A stretch of DNA of 64,000 nt from Polaromonas eurypsychrophila (GTDB lineage Bacteria > Pseudomonadota > Gammaproteobacteria > Burkholderiales > Burkholderiaceae_C). Shown here in pieces: positions 25,735-34,797 of the stretch. The notes beneath the pieces are model-generated. The model saw only the letters and a program-made list of their open reading frames with translations, was not told the DNA's origin and did not search any database. The stretch covers positions 372,001 through 436,000 of the forward strand of contig NZ_BMIG01000002.1 of NCBI RefSeq assembly GCF_014641715.1, read 5' to 3'. Numbering within the stretch: position 1 is the stretch's first letter; each line of letters starts with the position of its first letter. The position numbers and the translations under genes were made by a program.

Positions 25735-28524
25735 TTAAGTATCTGCGGCAGGAGGGGTTGCCGGCATCTTCAGCACGCGTTGAATGGTTTGCAGCAAATC
25801 GGCATTGGAGGTCGAGGCCTTGACCAGCATCGCATCGGGCCGGGTGCCGGCGTCGGGCAAGACCTCACTGGCAGAAAACACCACCAGCGCCGGACGGGGC
25901 TGCAGGCTGTCGATCAGTTCCACCAGGTCCCAGCCGGACTCGCTGCCTAGCCCCAGGTCCAGCAGCACCAGGTCAAACGGTTTGTCACGCAGCCGCTGGC
26001 GAGCTTCGGTCAGGTTGTTGGCGAATTCAAAGGTCGCAAAATCGGCCGCGATGGCGGCAACAATGTGCTGGATGTCCACATCGTCTTCGACATGCAAAAT
26101 GCGCGGCTTGCGGCCGTGCAGCGCGGCCATGGCGCGCTGCATGGCCGACTCAAGCTGCGCCTCATCAATTGGCTTGGTCAGCCAGTCCGACACCGCCGAC
26201 GGTTTGTGGTCGAGTTGAAGCTGCCCGTCGCTGGCCAGCGTGGAGATCACGATGACGGGCAGCGCGCGTGTGGCGTCGTTCTGGCGCAGGCGATTGAGAA
26301 AGGCGCCACCGGTCTGGCCGGGCAGGCGCAGGTCCAGCGTCATTGCGGCGTAGCTGCGGGCGGCCAGCAAGGCCGTGGCCTGCTCCGCGCTGTGCGCCAG
26401 GTCCGAGTCAAAACCGGCCTTGTCCAGCATGATGGCGATCAGCCTGGCCACATCCACGTCGGTCTCACACACCAGGATGCGCGAGCGGGGCGCCAGCGGT
26501 GCCGCTTCGGACGTGCCGTGCCACAGCGGCAGCTCGAAGAAAAACGTCGTGCCTTCGCCGAGCCTGGATGAAAAACTGATGCTGCCGCCCATGCTTTCCA
26601 CCAGCGCGCGCGAGATGCTCAGGCCCAGTCCGGTGCCGCCTTTCAGGCGGGTGTCGGACGAATCAGCCTGCGAGAACTTCTGGAAGATGCGGGTGCGAAA
26701 CTCCTCGGGGATGCCGGGGCCGTGGTCGCGCACCGCGACCCGCACGCCCAGCCCGGCACGCGTCACCCGTACTTCTACCGTGCTGCCGGTGGGCGAAAAC
26801 TTCAGCGCATTGGACAGCAGATTGGTCACCACCTGCGTGAGCCGGTCGGCTTCGACGTTCACCTGAACCTGCAGCTCGGGCTCGTCACACTGCAGGATCA
26901 AGCTGACCTGGTTGGCCAGGCCATAACCTTCGTTGGCGGCAATCGCCTGCGTGAGCAGCGGTATCAGCGCCATCGGCTGCAAGTCCAGGCGCATCTGGCC
27001 GGACTCGATTTTTTCGATGTCCAGAATATCGTTGATGAGCCGGATCAGGCGTTCGCAATTGTTTTTGGCGATGCCAATCAGCTTCATGGCGGCGTCGGGC
27101 AACTGGCCGGCAATGCCGCCCGAGATCAGGCCCAGCGAGCCGCGGATGGAGGTCAGCGGCGTGCGCAGCTCGTGGCTCACGGTAGAGACAAATTCGCTTT
27201 TCAGGCGGTCGATGCGCTTGAGCTCAGTGATGTCGGTGGCCAGCGAATAAAAACCGATGACCTTGCCCTCGTCCGCGTCTTCGCCGTAGCGCGGAAAATA
27301 ATTGACCACGTAATTGCGCACGTCGCCGTTGACCGAGCGCTGCTTGCGCTCGTACATCACCGGGTAGCCGGCCAGGACTTCTTCGACCTTGGGACGCAGA
27401 GCTTCGTAAAACGCCGGCTCCATCAGCTCGAGCATGCTTTTGCCCAGGATGTCTTCGCTGCGCAGGCCAAAGGCCTCCTGGTAGGCGCGGTTATGAAAGC
27501 GGCAGCGCTGGTCGGCATCCACATAGGCGATCAGCGCCGGCACGGCGTCGGTGATCTCGCGCAACTGGAGCTCACTGGCGCGCACGCGGTCGTTGGAGTT
27601 GCGCATCGCGGTCGTGTCGCGGCCCATGCCCCGGTAACCGGTGAAACGCCCCGAGGCGTCAAAAATCGGCACGCCGCTGATGCTCAGGTGGCGCACCTGG
27701 CCTTGAGAGTCGAGCCGCGTGACTTCAAAATCACGAAACGGCTCGCGCCTTGCAAGCTGCGCCTCGTGCGCGGCCCAGACGCTTTCGTCCATGTTCACAT
27801 AGGGCAACTCGCGGCGCAGTTTGCCGATGCTGCTGTCGCTGGTGAGCGGGCCCATGTCGACCAGTTCACCCGAGATCTGGACAAAGCGGAAATTTTCGTC
27901 CTGCTCCCAGAACCAGTCGGTGGACAACTGGACCAGCGCGCGAAAGCGTTCCTCGTTCGCATGTGAAAGCTGTTCGGCGAGCTTTCGCTCGGTGATGTCC
28001 TGCAACTGCGAGATGAAGTGCAGCGGCTGGCCCTGCGCGTCGCGCACCAGTGAGCAGGTCAATGCAGCCCACACCACGCTACCGGACTTGTGCAGGTAGC
28101 GTTTTTCACGCTGGTAGGTTTCAATCTCGCCGGCCAGCGCGCGGCTGCGTTGCAGGTTGTCCTCGGCCCTGTCGTCCGGGTGGGTGACCTCGGGCGCTCC
28201 GGTGGCCATCAATTCAGGCAGCGAATAACCGAACATCGCGCAAAACGCCCGGTTGACGCGCAGCCGGCGCGAGTCGGTGCCGAGCACGGCCATGCCAATG
28301 GCGGCATTCTCGAAAGCGCTGGTGAACTGCTGCCCGCTGGTCGCGTCGCTGGCGGAGGGCTGGCCTTGCGACGCTTGCTGCTGCTGCACGGCCCGCTCAT
28401 AGGCCTGGAGTTGGGCCACCTGTTGCTGCAGTTGTTGCTGCAGGTCTTTCGTCAACTGCGTCAGTATCAATACGCGGTCTTGCAGACTTTGCGCATTTTG
28501 CGTGTTCTGCTCCGTCTGCTTCAT
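25735..28524 (-). CDS. Hybrid sensor histidine kinase with three PAS and two receiver domains
   Basis: 929 residues, no membrane segment. A Gln-rich coiled start (about 1-60) leads into PAS1 about 68-180, PAS2 about 195-310 and PAS3 about 325-440. HisKA has His451 in STVSHELRTPLTS. HATPase_c about 500-670 has NLLSNALKFS, DHGPGIP and GGTGLGLSIS. Receiver 1 (ILVCETDVDVA ... MTLDLRLPGQTGG) and receiver 2 (RILHVEDDVD ... LVLLDLGLGSESG) both keep the acceptor Asp and Lys (WLTKP in the first, LVKAS in the second). Probably a cytosolic phosphorelay start; the output regulator is not adjacent. An orphan receiver at 37696 is one possible partner (inference). Confidence 0.92.
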   Translation of the reverse strand: MKQTEQNTQNAQSLQDRVLILTQLTKDLQQQLQQQVAQLQAYERAVQQQQASQGQPSASDATSGQQFTSAFENAAIGMAVLGTDSRRLRVNRAFCAMFGYSLPELMATGAPEVTHPDDRAEDNLQRSRALAGEIETYQREKRYLHKSGSVVWAALTCSLVRDAQGQPLHFISQLQDITERKLAEQLSHANEERFRALVQLSTDWFWEQDENFRFVQISGELVDMGPLTSDSSIGKLRRELPYVNMDESVWAAHEAQLARREPFRDFEVTRLDSQGQVRHLSISGVPIFDASGRFTGYRGMGRDTTAMRNSNDRVRASELQLREITDAVPALIAYVDADQRCRFHNRAYQEAFGLRSEDILGKSMLELMEPAFYEALRPKVEEVLAGYPVMYERKQRSVNGDVRNYVVNYFPRYGEDADEGKVIGFYSLATDITELKRIDRLKSEFVSTVSHELRTPLTSIRGSLGLISGGIAGQLPDAAMKLIGIAKNNCERLIRLINDILDIEKIESGQMRLDLQPMALIPLLTQAIAANEGYGLANQVSLILQCDEPELQVQVNVEADRLTQVVTNLLSNALKFSPTGSTVEVRVTRAGLGVRVAVRDHGPGIPEEFRTRIFQKFSQADSSDTRLKGGTGLGLSISRALVESMGGSISFSSRLGEGTTFFFELPLWHGTSEAAPLAPRSRILVCETDVDVARLIAIMLDKAGFDSDLAHSAEQATALLAARSYAAMTLDLRLPGQTGGAFLNRLRQNDATRALPVIVISTLASDGQLQLDHKPSAVSDWLTKPIDEAQLESAMQRAMAALHGRKPRILHVEDDVDIQHIVAAIAADFATFEFANNLTEARQRLRDKPFDLVLLDLGLGSESGWDLVELIDSLQPRPALVVFSASEVLPDAGTRPDAMLVKASTSNADLLQTIQRVLKMPATPPAADT

Positions 28525-28685
28525 GCTTGTCCTGTGGGTGGTCTGACCAGGGCCGGCATGTGCGGGTCACAGCCCACCCGCTTGCCGGTGTGATGTGGGC
28601 AGTATGTGGGATTTCCTCCTCTTTTGCCCGCTAAGGGGCGCGGGCTTTTGACGGGGTTATCCCTAGCGCTTGCGCGCCGGCGGGG

Positions 28686-28937
28686 CTAACCGCGCTTGCC
28701 GGACACAGCGCGGTAGATGAACAGCAGGATTATCGCGCCCAGCACGGCGGCGATGAAGCCCGCCGACTCACCGATCTGGTAAAAGCCGAGGAAGCGGCCA
28801 AGGTAGGTGGCAATGACAGAGCCGACGATACCGATTAGCACGGTGATGATGAAGCCTGCCGGGTCGCGGCCGGGCATCAGAAATTTGGCAACAATGCCGA
28901 CGACAAAGCCGATGAGGATGGTCCAGAGAATGCCCAT
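28686..28937 (-). CDS. GlsB/YeaQ/YmgE family membrane protein
   Basis: 83 residues, three membrane helices: MGILWTILIGFVVGIVAKFLMPG, then DPAGFIITVLIGIVGSVIATYLG and SAGFIAAVLGAIILLFIYRAV. The glycine-rich repeats and the PGRDP loop are the signature of the transglycosylase-associated (GlsB/YeaQ/YmgE) family, usually stress-induced inner-membrane proteins of unknown mechanism. The 161-bp upstream and 29-bp-type leader show no operator I recognise. Confidence 0.9.
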   Translation of the reverse strand: MGILWTILIGFVVGIVAKFLMPGRDPAGFIITVLIGIVGSVIATYLGRFLGFYQIGESAGFIAAVLGAIILLFIYRAVSGKRG

Positions 28938-29059
28938 GATGGTCTTTCAGAAGTAGTGAGGGGTTGAAAAGCCGACACAGTCAGCTAAACCGTGAGACTA
29001 CGCAAGGCGCGTGACAGCGCCTATCGGAAAGCTCGCCCGCCTGCTGTAGGACCAGAGGT

Positions 29060-29228
29060 CTAGGAGCCTGGGCGGCCGAAGGAACGTCGGCTGCAAAGCG
29101 GCCGCGACGGTCCATTTTTCACCGGCTTTTTGCCCCATAGCTACGGCTATGGCGCTGCAAACCTGGCAAAAACTGTCCTCGCCGGGGCCACTTTTCTCTT
29201 CGACGCCTTCTGCCGCCCAGACTCCTGG
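29060..29228. mobile_element. 169-bp palindromic, MITE-like element
   Basis: Imperfect terminal inverted repeats of 23 bp (29060-29082 and 29206-29228) pair at 20 of 23 positions, both containing CTGGGCGGC and GAAGG. The exact middle holds CCATAGC-TACG-GCTATGG (29135-29152). No transposase is encoded. The element fills most of the 406-bp gene-free stretch 28938-29343. Similar GC-rich elements are, from memory, scattered in Comamonadaceae; mobility is inferred from structure only. Confidence 0.6.
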
Positions 29229-29270
29229 CCAGGGCGTGCGGCTGCGGATGCATTGCTGGCTTGAGTTAAA

Positions 29271-29329
29271 GAGCCAAATTGGCCTCTGGCCCATGACTGG
29301 CGAGCGCAACCAGCTATGGAAATAATAGC
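29271..29329. repeat. Dispersed intergenic repeat, copy 8
   Basis: GCCAAATTGGCCTCTGGCCC, then GCTAT-GGAAATA-ATAGC, a perfect 5-bp hairpin. Located just after the stop of the Bug-protein gene. Confidence 0.75.
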
Positions 29330-29343
29330 GAATTGCGGTGTGC

Positions 29344-30327
29344 TCATTCCGGCAGCACGCCGATTTCTTTGGTGATGGCGGCCCAGCGCGTATGTTCACC
29401 GGCCAGGAAGGCCGCTACCTGGTCCACCGACAGGCCGGGTTCGGCAATCGGGCCGATGGCGGCAATCCGGTCGGCCACCTCCCTGTCGGCCAGCAAGCTG
29501 CTGATGTCGCGGTTGGCGCGCGTGATGACCGGCTGTGGTGTGCCTTTGGGCGCTACCACGGCAAACCAGCCCACCATGTCAAAGCCGGGCAGCAGTTCGG
29601 CCAGCGCCGGCACCTGTTCCCAGCCCGCGACGCGTTTGGCCGAGGTGGTGGCCAGCACGCGCATGCGGCCCTGTTTGGCCAGCGCAGCGGTGGAGGCCAG
29701 GTCGGCGACCATCGCGTCGATGTGTTTGCCCATCAGGTCCTGCGAGCCCACGCCGACAGAGGAGTAGGACACCAGATTGGCCTGTGCGCCGGAGCGGGCG
29801 TTGAACAGGCGCGCGATCATGCCGCTGAAGGTGCGCGGCCCTTCGTTGCCCAGCGTGAGTTTGCCAGGCTCGGCTTTCGAGCGCGCAATCAGGTCTTCCA
29901 TCGTCCTGATCGGCGAGCTGGCTTCGACCAGAATCGCGAATGGGCTTTTGGCCACAAAAGCGACCGGGACAAAGTCTTTCTGCGGGTCGTAGGGCAGGGT
30001 CTTGAACAGCAGCGGGTTGGTTACCAGCGCAGCCGTGGTGGCGAAATAGAACGATGAACCGTCGGCCGGCGCACGCGCGGCCACCAGCGCGCCAGTGATG
30101 TTTTGTCCGCCCGGCTTGTTGTCGATGACCACCGGCTGGGCCCAGGTTTTGGCCAGGCGGTCCGACAGCAGGCGTGCCACGTTGTCGGGGCCGGAGCCTG
30201 CGGGTTGCGACAGCACGAAACGGACGGGTTTGTCCGGCCAGGCCTGAGCGCGGGCGGTGGGCAGCCAGCCGGCGATGGTCAGCGCGGCGACGGAAGAGAG
30301 CGAGAGGGTGAAGTGACGGCGGTTCAT
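29344..30327 (-). CDS. Bug/TctC family tripartite-tricarboxylate-transporter substrate-binding protein
   Basis: 327 residues with a signal peptide (MNRRHFTLSLSSVAALTIAGWLPTARAQA; the RR is Tat-like). AWPDKPVRFVLSQPAGSGPDNVARLLSDRL, VVIDNKPGGQNITGALVAARAPADG and NPLLFKTLPYDPQKDFVPVAFVAKSPF are the hallmark blocks of Bug receptors, which are greatly expanded in Burkholderiales. As last gene of the aromatic cluster it probably captures the aromatic acid or a related carboxylate; no TctA/B membrane genes are nearby. Confidence 0.92.
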   Translation of the reverse strand: MNRRHFTLSLSSVAALTIAGWLPTARAQAWPDKPVRFVLSQPAGSGPDNVARLLSDRLAKTWAQPVVIDNKPGGQNITGALVAARAPADGSSFYFATTAALVTNPLLFKTLPYDPQKDFVPVAFVAKSPFAILVEASSPIRTMEDLIARSKAEPGKLTLGNEGPRTFSGMIARLFNARSGAQANLVSYSSVGVGSQDLMGKHIDAMVADLASTAALAKQGRMRVLATTSAKRVAGWEQVPALAELLPGFDMVGWFAVVAPKGTPQPVITRANRDISSLLADREVADRIAAIGPIAEPGLSVDQVAAFLAGEHTRWAAITKEIGVLPE

Positions 30328-30373
30328 GGTGTTGTCTCCTGGGGTTGTGGTTCAATCGTTATTTCCAGCAGGT

Positions 30374-31954
30374 TCACGCGGCCTGCAGCGTGCGAGCTGG
30401 TAACAGGTGCCTGGCCCATTCAGCTGCCAGCGCATCGAGGTCGGTCGCACTGGATGCGACGCCAAACACATAGTGGTCAGGTCGCACCAGCGCCGCGTGG
30501 CACTGATGACGCGCCATCCAGACGGCCACCACCTGATCGGCTTCCGGCCAGGCTGGGTCGGCCATGTCCACCAGCGTCAGTGGCTTGTCGTCGGCCAGGC
30601 CCTGGGCGCTGGTCCTGACGGCATCGCCGGCGTCGGCCGCCAGCACCAGACGCCAGTCGCTGCCCGCCAGATGGTCCAGCCGCACCCGGCCCGCAGGCCG
30701 CAGTATCCAGGGTTGGGGAAACAGGGTGCCGTTCGCGCCGTGCTTTTGCGCGGCCAGGCAACTTGCCGCGGTTTGCGTGCCGGCGATCGACGGCTGCACG
30801 TCCTGCCGCGGTGTGGGGTTGACCACACCGCCGGCCTGCGCCAGCAGGTTCTGGTCGCGCGCGCGCGCCGCAGCCGGGTCGCGTTCACCGATCAGCTGGC
30901 CGATGTGTTTGATGCGGCTGGTCAGTTCGGTGACATGGGTCTTGCGTTCGGGCCCGTAGCTGTCCAGCAGCGACTCTGGCGATTTGCCGGTGAGCACGGC
31001 GTCCAGCTTCCAGCACAGATTGGCCACGTCGCGCATGCCCTGGCACATGCCCTGACCCAGAAACGGAGGCTGCTGATGCGCGGCATCGCCGGCGAGGAAG
31101 ACGCGGCCGGCCCGCCACTCTTTTGCCACCAGCGCATGAAAGCGGTAGCTGGCCTGGCGCCACAGAGTGGCATCGTCCGGCGTGATCCAGCGCGCCAGCA
31201 GCGGCCAGGTGCCCTCGGGCGTGGCGAGGTGCTGCGGGTCTTCGCCTTCGTTGATCGAGATTTCCCAGCGCCGGTGATTGCCGGGTCCGATGATGTAGGA
31301 GCAGGGTCGTTGCGGCTCGCAGTACTGGGCGCTGAGCGCGGGCAGCTTGGCCAGACCGCGCTCGTTGACCAGCACATCGACCACCAGCCAGGGCTCGTCG
31401 AAGCCCAGGTCCTGCAGTTCCAGCCCGGCCAGGCCGCGCACGGTGCTGGACGCGCCATCGCAGGCGATCACGTAGCGGGCCTGCACCGTGGATGTTGCTC
31501 CGGTTTCGTGGCACAGGCTCAGGGTGGCGTGGTCGTCCGCCTGCTGCAAGCCGGTCACGCTCTGGCCCAGTGCCACTGTCACGCCCGCCAAACCGCCCAC
31601 ATGTCGGCGCAGCACTTCCTCGACAAGCGGCTGCGTGAACACCAGCGAGGGGGGGTAAGCCATCGGGTAGGGCGGTGCGACGGTGGACATGCGTTTGATC
31701 AGCGTGCCGTCCACGCCGTAAAACAGCGAGTCGGTGAAGGGCTCCATGAAGGCGGTGAGCTCGTCGGCCAATCTCAGCGCCTGGAAAACGCGCATGATTT
31801 CATGGTCGAGTGCGATGGCGCGGGGCTTGTCGTAAACCTCGCGCTGGCGGTCGCAGATAAAGGTCCGGATGCCGCGTCGGCCCAGCAGGGCAGCGGCCAC
31901 CGCGCCCGTGGGGCCAAAGCCCACAATCGCCACGTCGTACACCGGTTGCGTCAT
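30374..31954 (-). CDS. FAD-dependent aromatic hydroxylase, MhpA-like
   Basis: 526 residues, group A flavin monooxygenase. VAIVGFGPTGAVAAALLGRRG is the FAD Rossmann start, CDGASSTVRGLAGLEL the DG motif region, and VFLAGDAAHQQPPFLGQGMCQGMRDVANLCWKLDAV the GD motif. The length and the C-terminal thioredoxin-like domain fit 3-(3-hydroxyphenyl)propionate hydroxylase, which makes a catechol-type diol using NADH and O2. Its ATG overlaps the preceding FAH-type gene as TGATG. It should supply the diol for the extradiol dioxygenase at 32850. True substrate unknown. Confidence 0.88.
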   Translation of the reverse strand: MTQPVYDVAIVGFGPTGAVAAALLGRRGIRTFICDRQREVYDKPRAIALDHEIMRVFQALRLADELTAFMEPFTDSLFYGVDGTLIKRMSTVAPPYPMAYPPSLVFTQPLVEEVLRRHVGGLAGVTVALGQSVTGLQQADDHATLSLCHETGATSTVQARYVIACDGASSTVRGLAGLELQDLGFDEPWLVVDVLVNERGLAKLPALSAQYCEPQRPCSYIIGPGNHRRWEISINEGEDPQHLATPEGTWPLLARWITPDDATLWRQASYRFHALVAKEWRAGRVFLAGDAAHQQPPFLGQGMCQGMRDVANLCWKLDAVLTGKSPESLLDSYGPERKTHVTELTSRIKHIGQLIGERDPAAARARDQNLLAQAGGVVNPTPRQDVQPSIAGTQTAASCLAAQKHGANGTLFPQPWILRPAGRVRLDHLAGSDWRLVLAADAGDAVRTSAQGLADDKPLTLVDMADPAWPEADQVVAVWMARHQCHAALVRPDHYVFGVASSATDLDALAAEWARHLLPARTLQAA

Positions 31955-32817
31955 CAGGCGGCCTCGTCCTCGACAAGGTTGGACAACACACCGATACGCT
32001 CGATCTCGATTTCAACGGTGTCGCCGTGTTTCATCCAGACCTGCGGCGTGCGCGCCTGGCCCACGCCGGCGGGTGTGCCCATGACAATCACGTCGCCGGG
32101 CTCCAGCGTCATGCATTCGGTGATGAGCTTGATGGTCTCAGCAACACCCCAGATCATGTCGCGCGTGTTGGCGTCCTGCATGACCTGGCCGTTCAGCCGG
32201 GTCTGGATGCGCAGCTCGCTCGCACCGGGTGGCAGTTCGTCGGCCGTCACCAGCACCGGGCCGAAGCCGCCGGTGCGATCAAAGTTTTTGCCGATGCTCC
32301 ACTGCGGCGTTTTCTTCTGGTAGTCGCGCACCGACATGTCGTTGAAGCAGGTGTAGCCAAAGACGGCGTCGAGCGCGTTGTCCAGGGTCGCGTGTTTGAC
32401 GGTTTTGCCGATGACCACCGCAACCTCGGCCTCATAGTCGAAGCGTACTGACACACGCGGGCGCAGGGCCTTGCCGCCGGCCGCGAGCAGCGAGGAGGCG
32501 GAACGCAAAAAGAACCAGGGGTACTCGGGCTTCTCGCGGCCGCCTTCCTTGGCGTGGTCAAAGTAGTTCAGGCCCAGGCAGATGATCTTGCCGGGTTCGG
32601 GCACCAGCGGCGCGAGGCTCAGGTCAGCCAGCTTCAGGCGTGGTGCGCTGCCTGCAATGGCGGCCTGACCCGCAGCGGCGAGGTCGATGCCTGCGGCCAG
32701 TGCCGCGCGCAGGTCGGCAGGTACCTGTGGCTGGGCCGCGTTGAGGTCAATCACATCCGCGCCGTCGACGACGCCGAGGCGGGCTTGGCCCTTGCTCAAA
32801 AAGGTGGTGAATTTCAT
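31954..32817 (-). CDS. Fumarylacetoacetate hydrolase (FAH) family protein
   Basis: 287 residues from the ATG at 32817 (MKFTTFLSKGQARLGVVDG). The FAH core shows ICLGLNYFDHAKEGG, RFDYEAEVAVVIGK (metal-binding ExE), FGYTCFNDMSVRDYQ, KNFDRTGGFGPVLVTADE and LEPGDVIVMGTPAGVG. Family members hydrolyse, hydrate or decarboxylate 2-oxo acid ring-fission products. In this operon it should act after meta-cleavage. Stop and next start overlap by one base. The in-frame extension to 32952 runs into the dioxygenase gene and is not used. Confidence 0.9.
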   Translation of the reverse strand: MKFTTFLSKGQARLGVVDGADVIDLNAAQPQVPADLRAALAAGIDLAAAGQAAIAGSAPRLKLADLSLAPLVPEPGKIICLGLNYFDHAKEGGREKPEYPWFFLRSASSLLAAGGKALRPRVSVRFDYEAEVAVVIGKTVKHATLDNALDAVFGYTCFNDMSVRDYQKKTPQWSIGKNFDRTGGFGPVLVTADELPPGASELRIQTRLNGQVMQDANTRDMIWGVAETIKLITECMTLEPGDVIVMGTPAGVGQARTPQVWMKHGDTVEIEIERIGVLSNLVEDEAA

Positions 32818-32849
32818 GGGGCTGTGTTTTCCGGAGAAAGGTAGGCAGC

Positions 32850-33755
32850 TCAGGCTGCGGAGGGAACAAAAAAAACGGCGCGCTGGGCTTCTTTCAATCT
32901 GGCGCTGGGCGGCGCCGAAATGCCCCACTGGTCCACGCGGCCGGGGGGCCACTTCCAGTCATCAGGCGCGCCTACGCGGTAGTTGTCGTCGATCTGCTGC
33001 ACGTCGGCGGTGTACTCGATGACCACGCCAAACGGATCAATGAAATAGTTGAAGCTGTTGTTGCCGGGCCCGTGGCGGCCGGGGCCCCATTCAATGGCAT
33101 GACCGGCATCCTTCATGCGGCCGCCGCCGCGCATCACGGACTCGACCTCGGGCATCAAAAACGCGATGTGATTGAGCGCGTCGTTGTCGGTGTCGCCCAG
33201 CGCAATGCTGTGGTGATCGGCATCGCAGTTGAGGAAAGCCATGATGCGCGTGCGGTCCACCAGGCGAAAGCCCAGCGCCTGCTCGAAAAAAGCCTGGGCT
33301 TTGGGGATGTCATGCGCATTGAGCACCGCGTGCGCCAGCCGGATCGGCTGGTCTTGCGCTTCGCCCACATCGCTGTGCCGCGTATCGCCATGCACCACCT
33401 GTACCAGCCGGCCGTCTGGATCGCGCAGGGTCAGGCCGATGCCACCCGCGCGGTCGTTAAGCGCTGCGAGCGGCACCATGATGCTGCCGCCGGCTTGCAC
33501 CGTGGCTGTGGCTATCTCTGCCAGCGCCGCTTCCGAGCGCGCGCGCAGTGTGACGTGGCGAATCTGCGGCAGCTCGCCGCCGGCGTGGATGGACAGCAGG
33601 TGATGGTCGGCACCGGTGCCGCGCAGGTAAATCGTATCGCGCTCCCGCGCCACGACGCGGAGCTTCCACACCTCGGTGTAAAAAGCCTCGGCCTTATCCA
33701 GGTCAGGCAGGTCAAGGGCGACGCTGCGCAGCGCCTGTATCCAGGGAGAACTCAT
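32850..33755 (-). CDS. VOC-family extradiol (catechol 2,3-dioxygenase-type) ring-cleavage enzyme
   Basis: 301 residues with two VOC modules. Module 1 starts LRSVALDLPDLDKAEAFYTEVWKL and module 2 LAHAVLNAHDIPKAQAFFEQALGF. The Fe(II) ligands expected in type I extradiol dioxygenases are present in module 2 in order: DADHHSIAL (His), ALNHIAFLM (His) and GVVIEYTAD (Glu). It would open a catechol ring next to the diol. The start overlaps the stop of the decarboxylase-like gene? No: its ATG (33755) overlaps the amidohydrolase stop as ATGA, so the amidohydrolase is translated first. Confidence 0.85.
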   Translation of the reverse strand: MSSPWIQALRSVALDLPDLDKAEAFYTEVWKLRVVARERDTIYLRGTGADHHLLSIHAGGELPQIRHVTLRARSEAALAEIATATVQAGGSIMVPLAALNDRAGGIGLTLRDPDGRLVQVVHGDTRHSDVGEAQDQPIRLAHAVLNAHDIPKAQAFFEQALGFRLVDRTRIMAFLNCDADHHSIALGDTDNDALNHIAFLMPEVESVMRGGGRMKDAGHAIEWGPGRHGPGNNSFNYFIDPFGVVIEYTADVQQIDDNYRVGAPDDWKWPPGRVDQWGISAPPSARLKEAQRAVFFVPSAA

Positions 33756-34789
33756 GCGGGTGTCCTTGTGGGCCGGCCGAGAAAGACCTCGGCATTGCGG
33801 TAAATCAGGCGCTCGGCGCTGGCACTGTCGAAGCCGGCGGCTTCGACACGCGCCACCGGCGTGCGGTCATGAAAGTTGAAGGGGTAGTCGGTGCCCAGCA
33901 TCAGTTGCGTGTCGCCGAACATCGCCGTCAGGTGTTGCAGCGTGGGGGTGTCAAACACCAGCGTGTCGAAATACAGCTTGCGTGCCTGCGCCGTGGGCGA
34001 GGACTGCACCTGTTCCTTGAGCGCAGGAAACACCGACCAGCCCTGCTGCAGGCGCGGCAACAGGCTGGCCAGCGTTCCTCCGCCGTGGCTGAAGGCGATG
34101 CGCAGTTGGGGGTGGCGCAGCATCAGGTTGCCGGTGATCACCGAGGCGGCGGCCAGGCCCACATCGGTCGGGTAGGCCAGCACCTGCTGCAGCGGCGGCG
34201 GACCGACCAGACGGTCCATGCCGGTGGGCTTGAGTGCATGTACAAACACCGCGGCGCCCAGTGCTTCACAGGCAGCAAAAAACGGGTCAAAGCGCGCATC
34301 ACCTATGGCCACGCCGTTGATGTTGCTGCCGATCTCGATGCCGGCAAAACCCAGGGTTTCAACCACATAGCGCAGCTCGGCAATCGCCATGTCCATGTCC
34401 TGCAGCGGCACGGCGCCCAGCCCGATCAACGCGCCGTCCGACTCGGCCACCATGGCGGCGATTTGCTCGTTGAGGTAGCGCAACAGCTGTTGCGCATCGG
34501 CCGCCGCTAACCAGTAGGACAGCAGCTCCGGCATCGGCGAAATCACCTGGTGCGCCAGGCCCATGGCCGGCAGGTCGGCCAGGCGCCGCGACGGACTCCA
34601 GCATTTCTCGGAGACCGTGCGGTAGTTCTTGCCGGCGATCATGATGTGGCGGTGGCACAGGCCGCCGGCCTCGGGGGCGTCAGCAGCGGAAGGCCACAGC
34701 GCCGGCTGGGCACTGCCCAGATAGGCCGGAAAGTTTTCAGGCACAACGTGGGCATGCACGTCGATGCCGCAACTGCAGGTGGGATGCAT
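33752..34789 (-). CDS. Amidohydrolase-family decarboxylase/hydrolase, ACMSD-like
   Basis: 345 residues. TIM-barrel amidohydrolase-2 family: GIDVHAHVVPENF carries the HxH metal motif, AVFVHALKP and RIAFSHGGGTLASLLPRL further histidine ligands, and LMLGTDYPFNFHD the final aspartate. The closest functional group is 2-amino-3-carboxymuconate-6-semialdehyde decarboxylase and related non-oxidative aromatic decarboxylases. In this operon it may remove CO2 from an aromatic acid or from the ring-cleavage product. The downstream dioxygenase start overlaps its stop by 4 bases. Confidence 0.85.
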   Translation of the reverse strand: MHPTCSCGIDVHAHVVPENFPAYLGSAQPALWPSAADAPEAGGLCHRHIMIAGKNYRTVSEKCWSPSRRLADLPAMGLAHQVISPMPELLSYWLAAADAQQLLRYLNEQIAAMVAESDGALIGLGAVPLQDMDMAIAELRYVVETLGFAGIEIGSNINGVAIGDARFDPFFAACEALGAAVFVHALKPTGMDRLVGPPPLQQVLAYPTDVGLAAASVITGNLMLRHPQLRIAFSHGGGTLASLLPRLQQGWSVFPALKEQVQSSPTAQARKLYFDTLVFDTPTLQHLTAMFGDTQLMLGTDYPFNFHDRTPVARVEAAGFDSASAERLIYRNAEVFLGRPTRTPA

Positions 34790-34797
34790 GGATGGCT

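Noticed and set aside
26722-27966. 414-codon plus-strand frame opposite the hybrid kinase
   Set aside because: The kinase domains are unmistakable on the minus strand and cover the whole stretch.
28998-29399. 133-codon minus-strand frame
   Set aside because: It runs through the palindromic element and the repeat copy and into the Bug-protein gene; no start signal and no protein-like pattern.
30407-32323. 638-codon plus-strand frame through the aromatic hydroxylase
   Set aside because: Antisense of the clear MhpA-like gene and of part of the FAH gene; no motif in the translated sequence.
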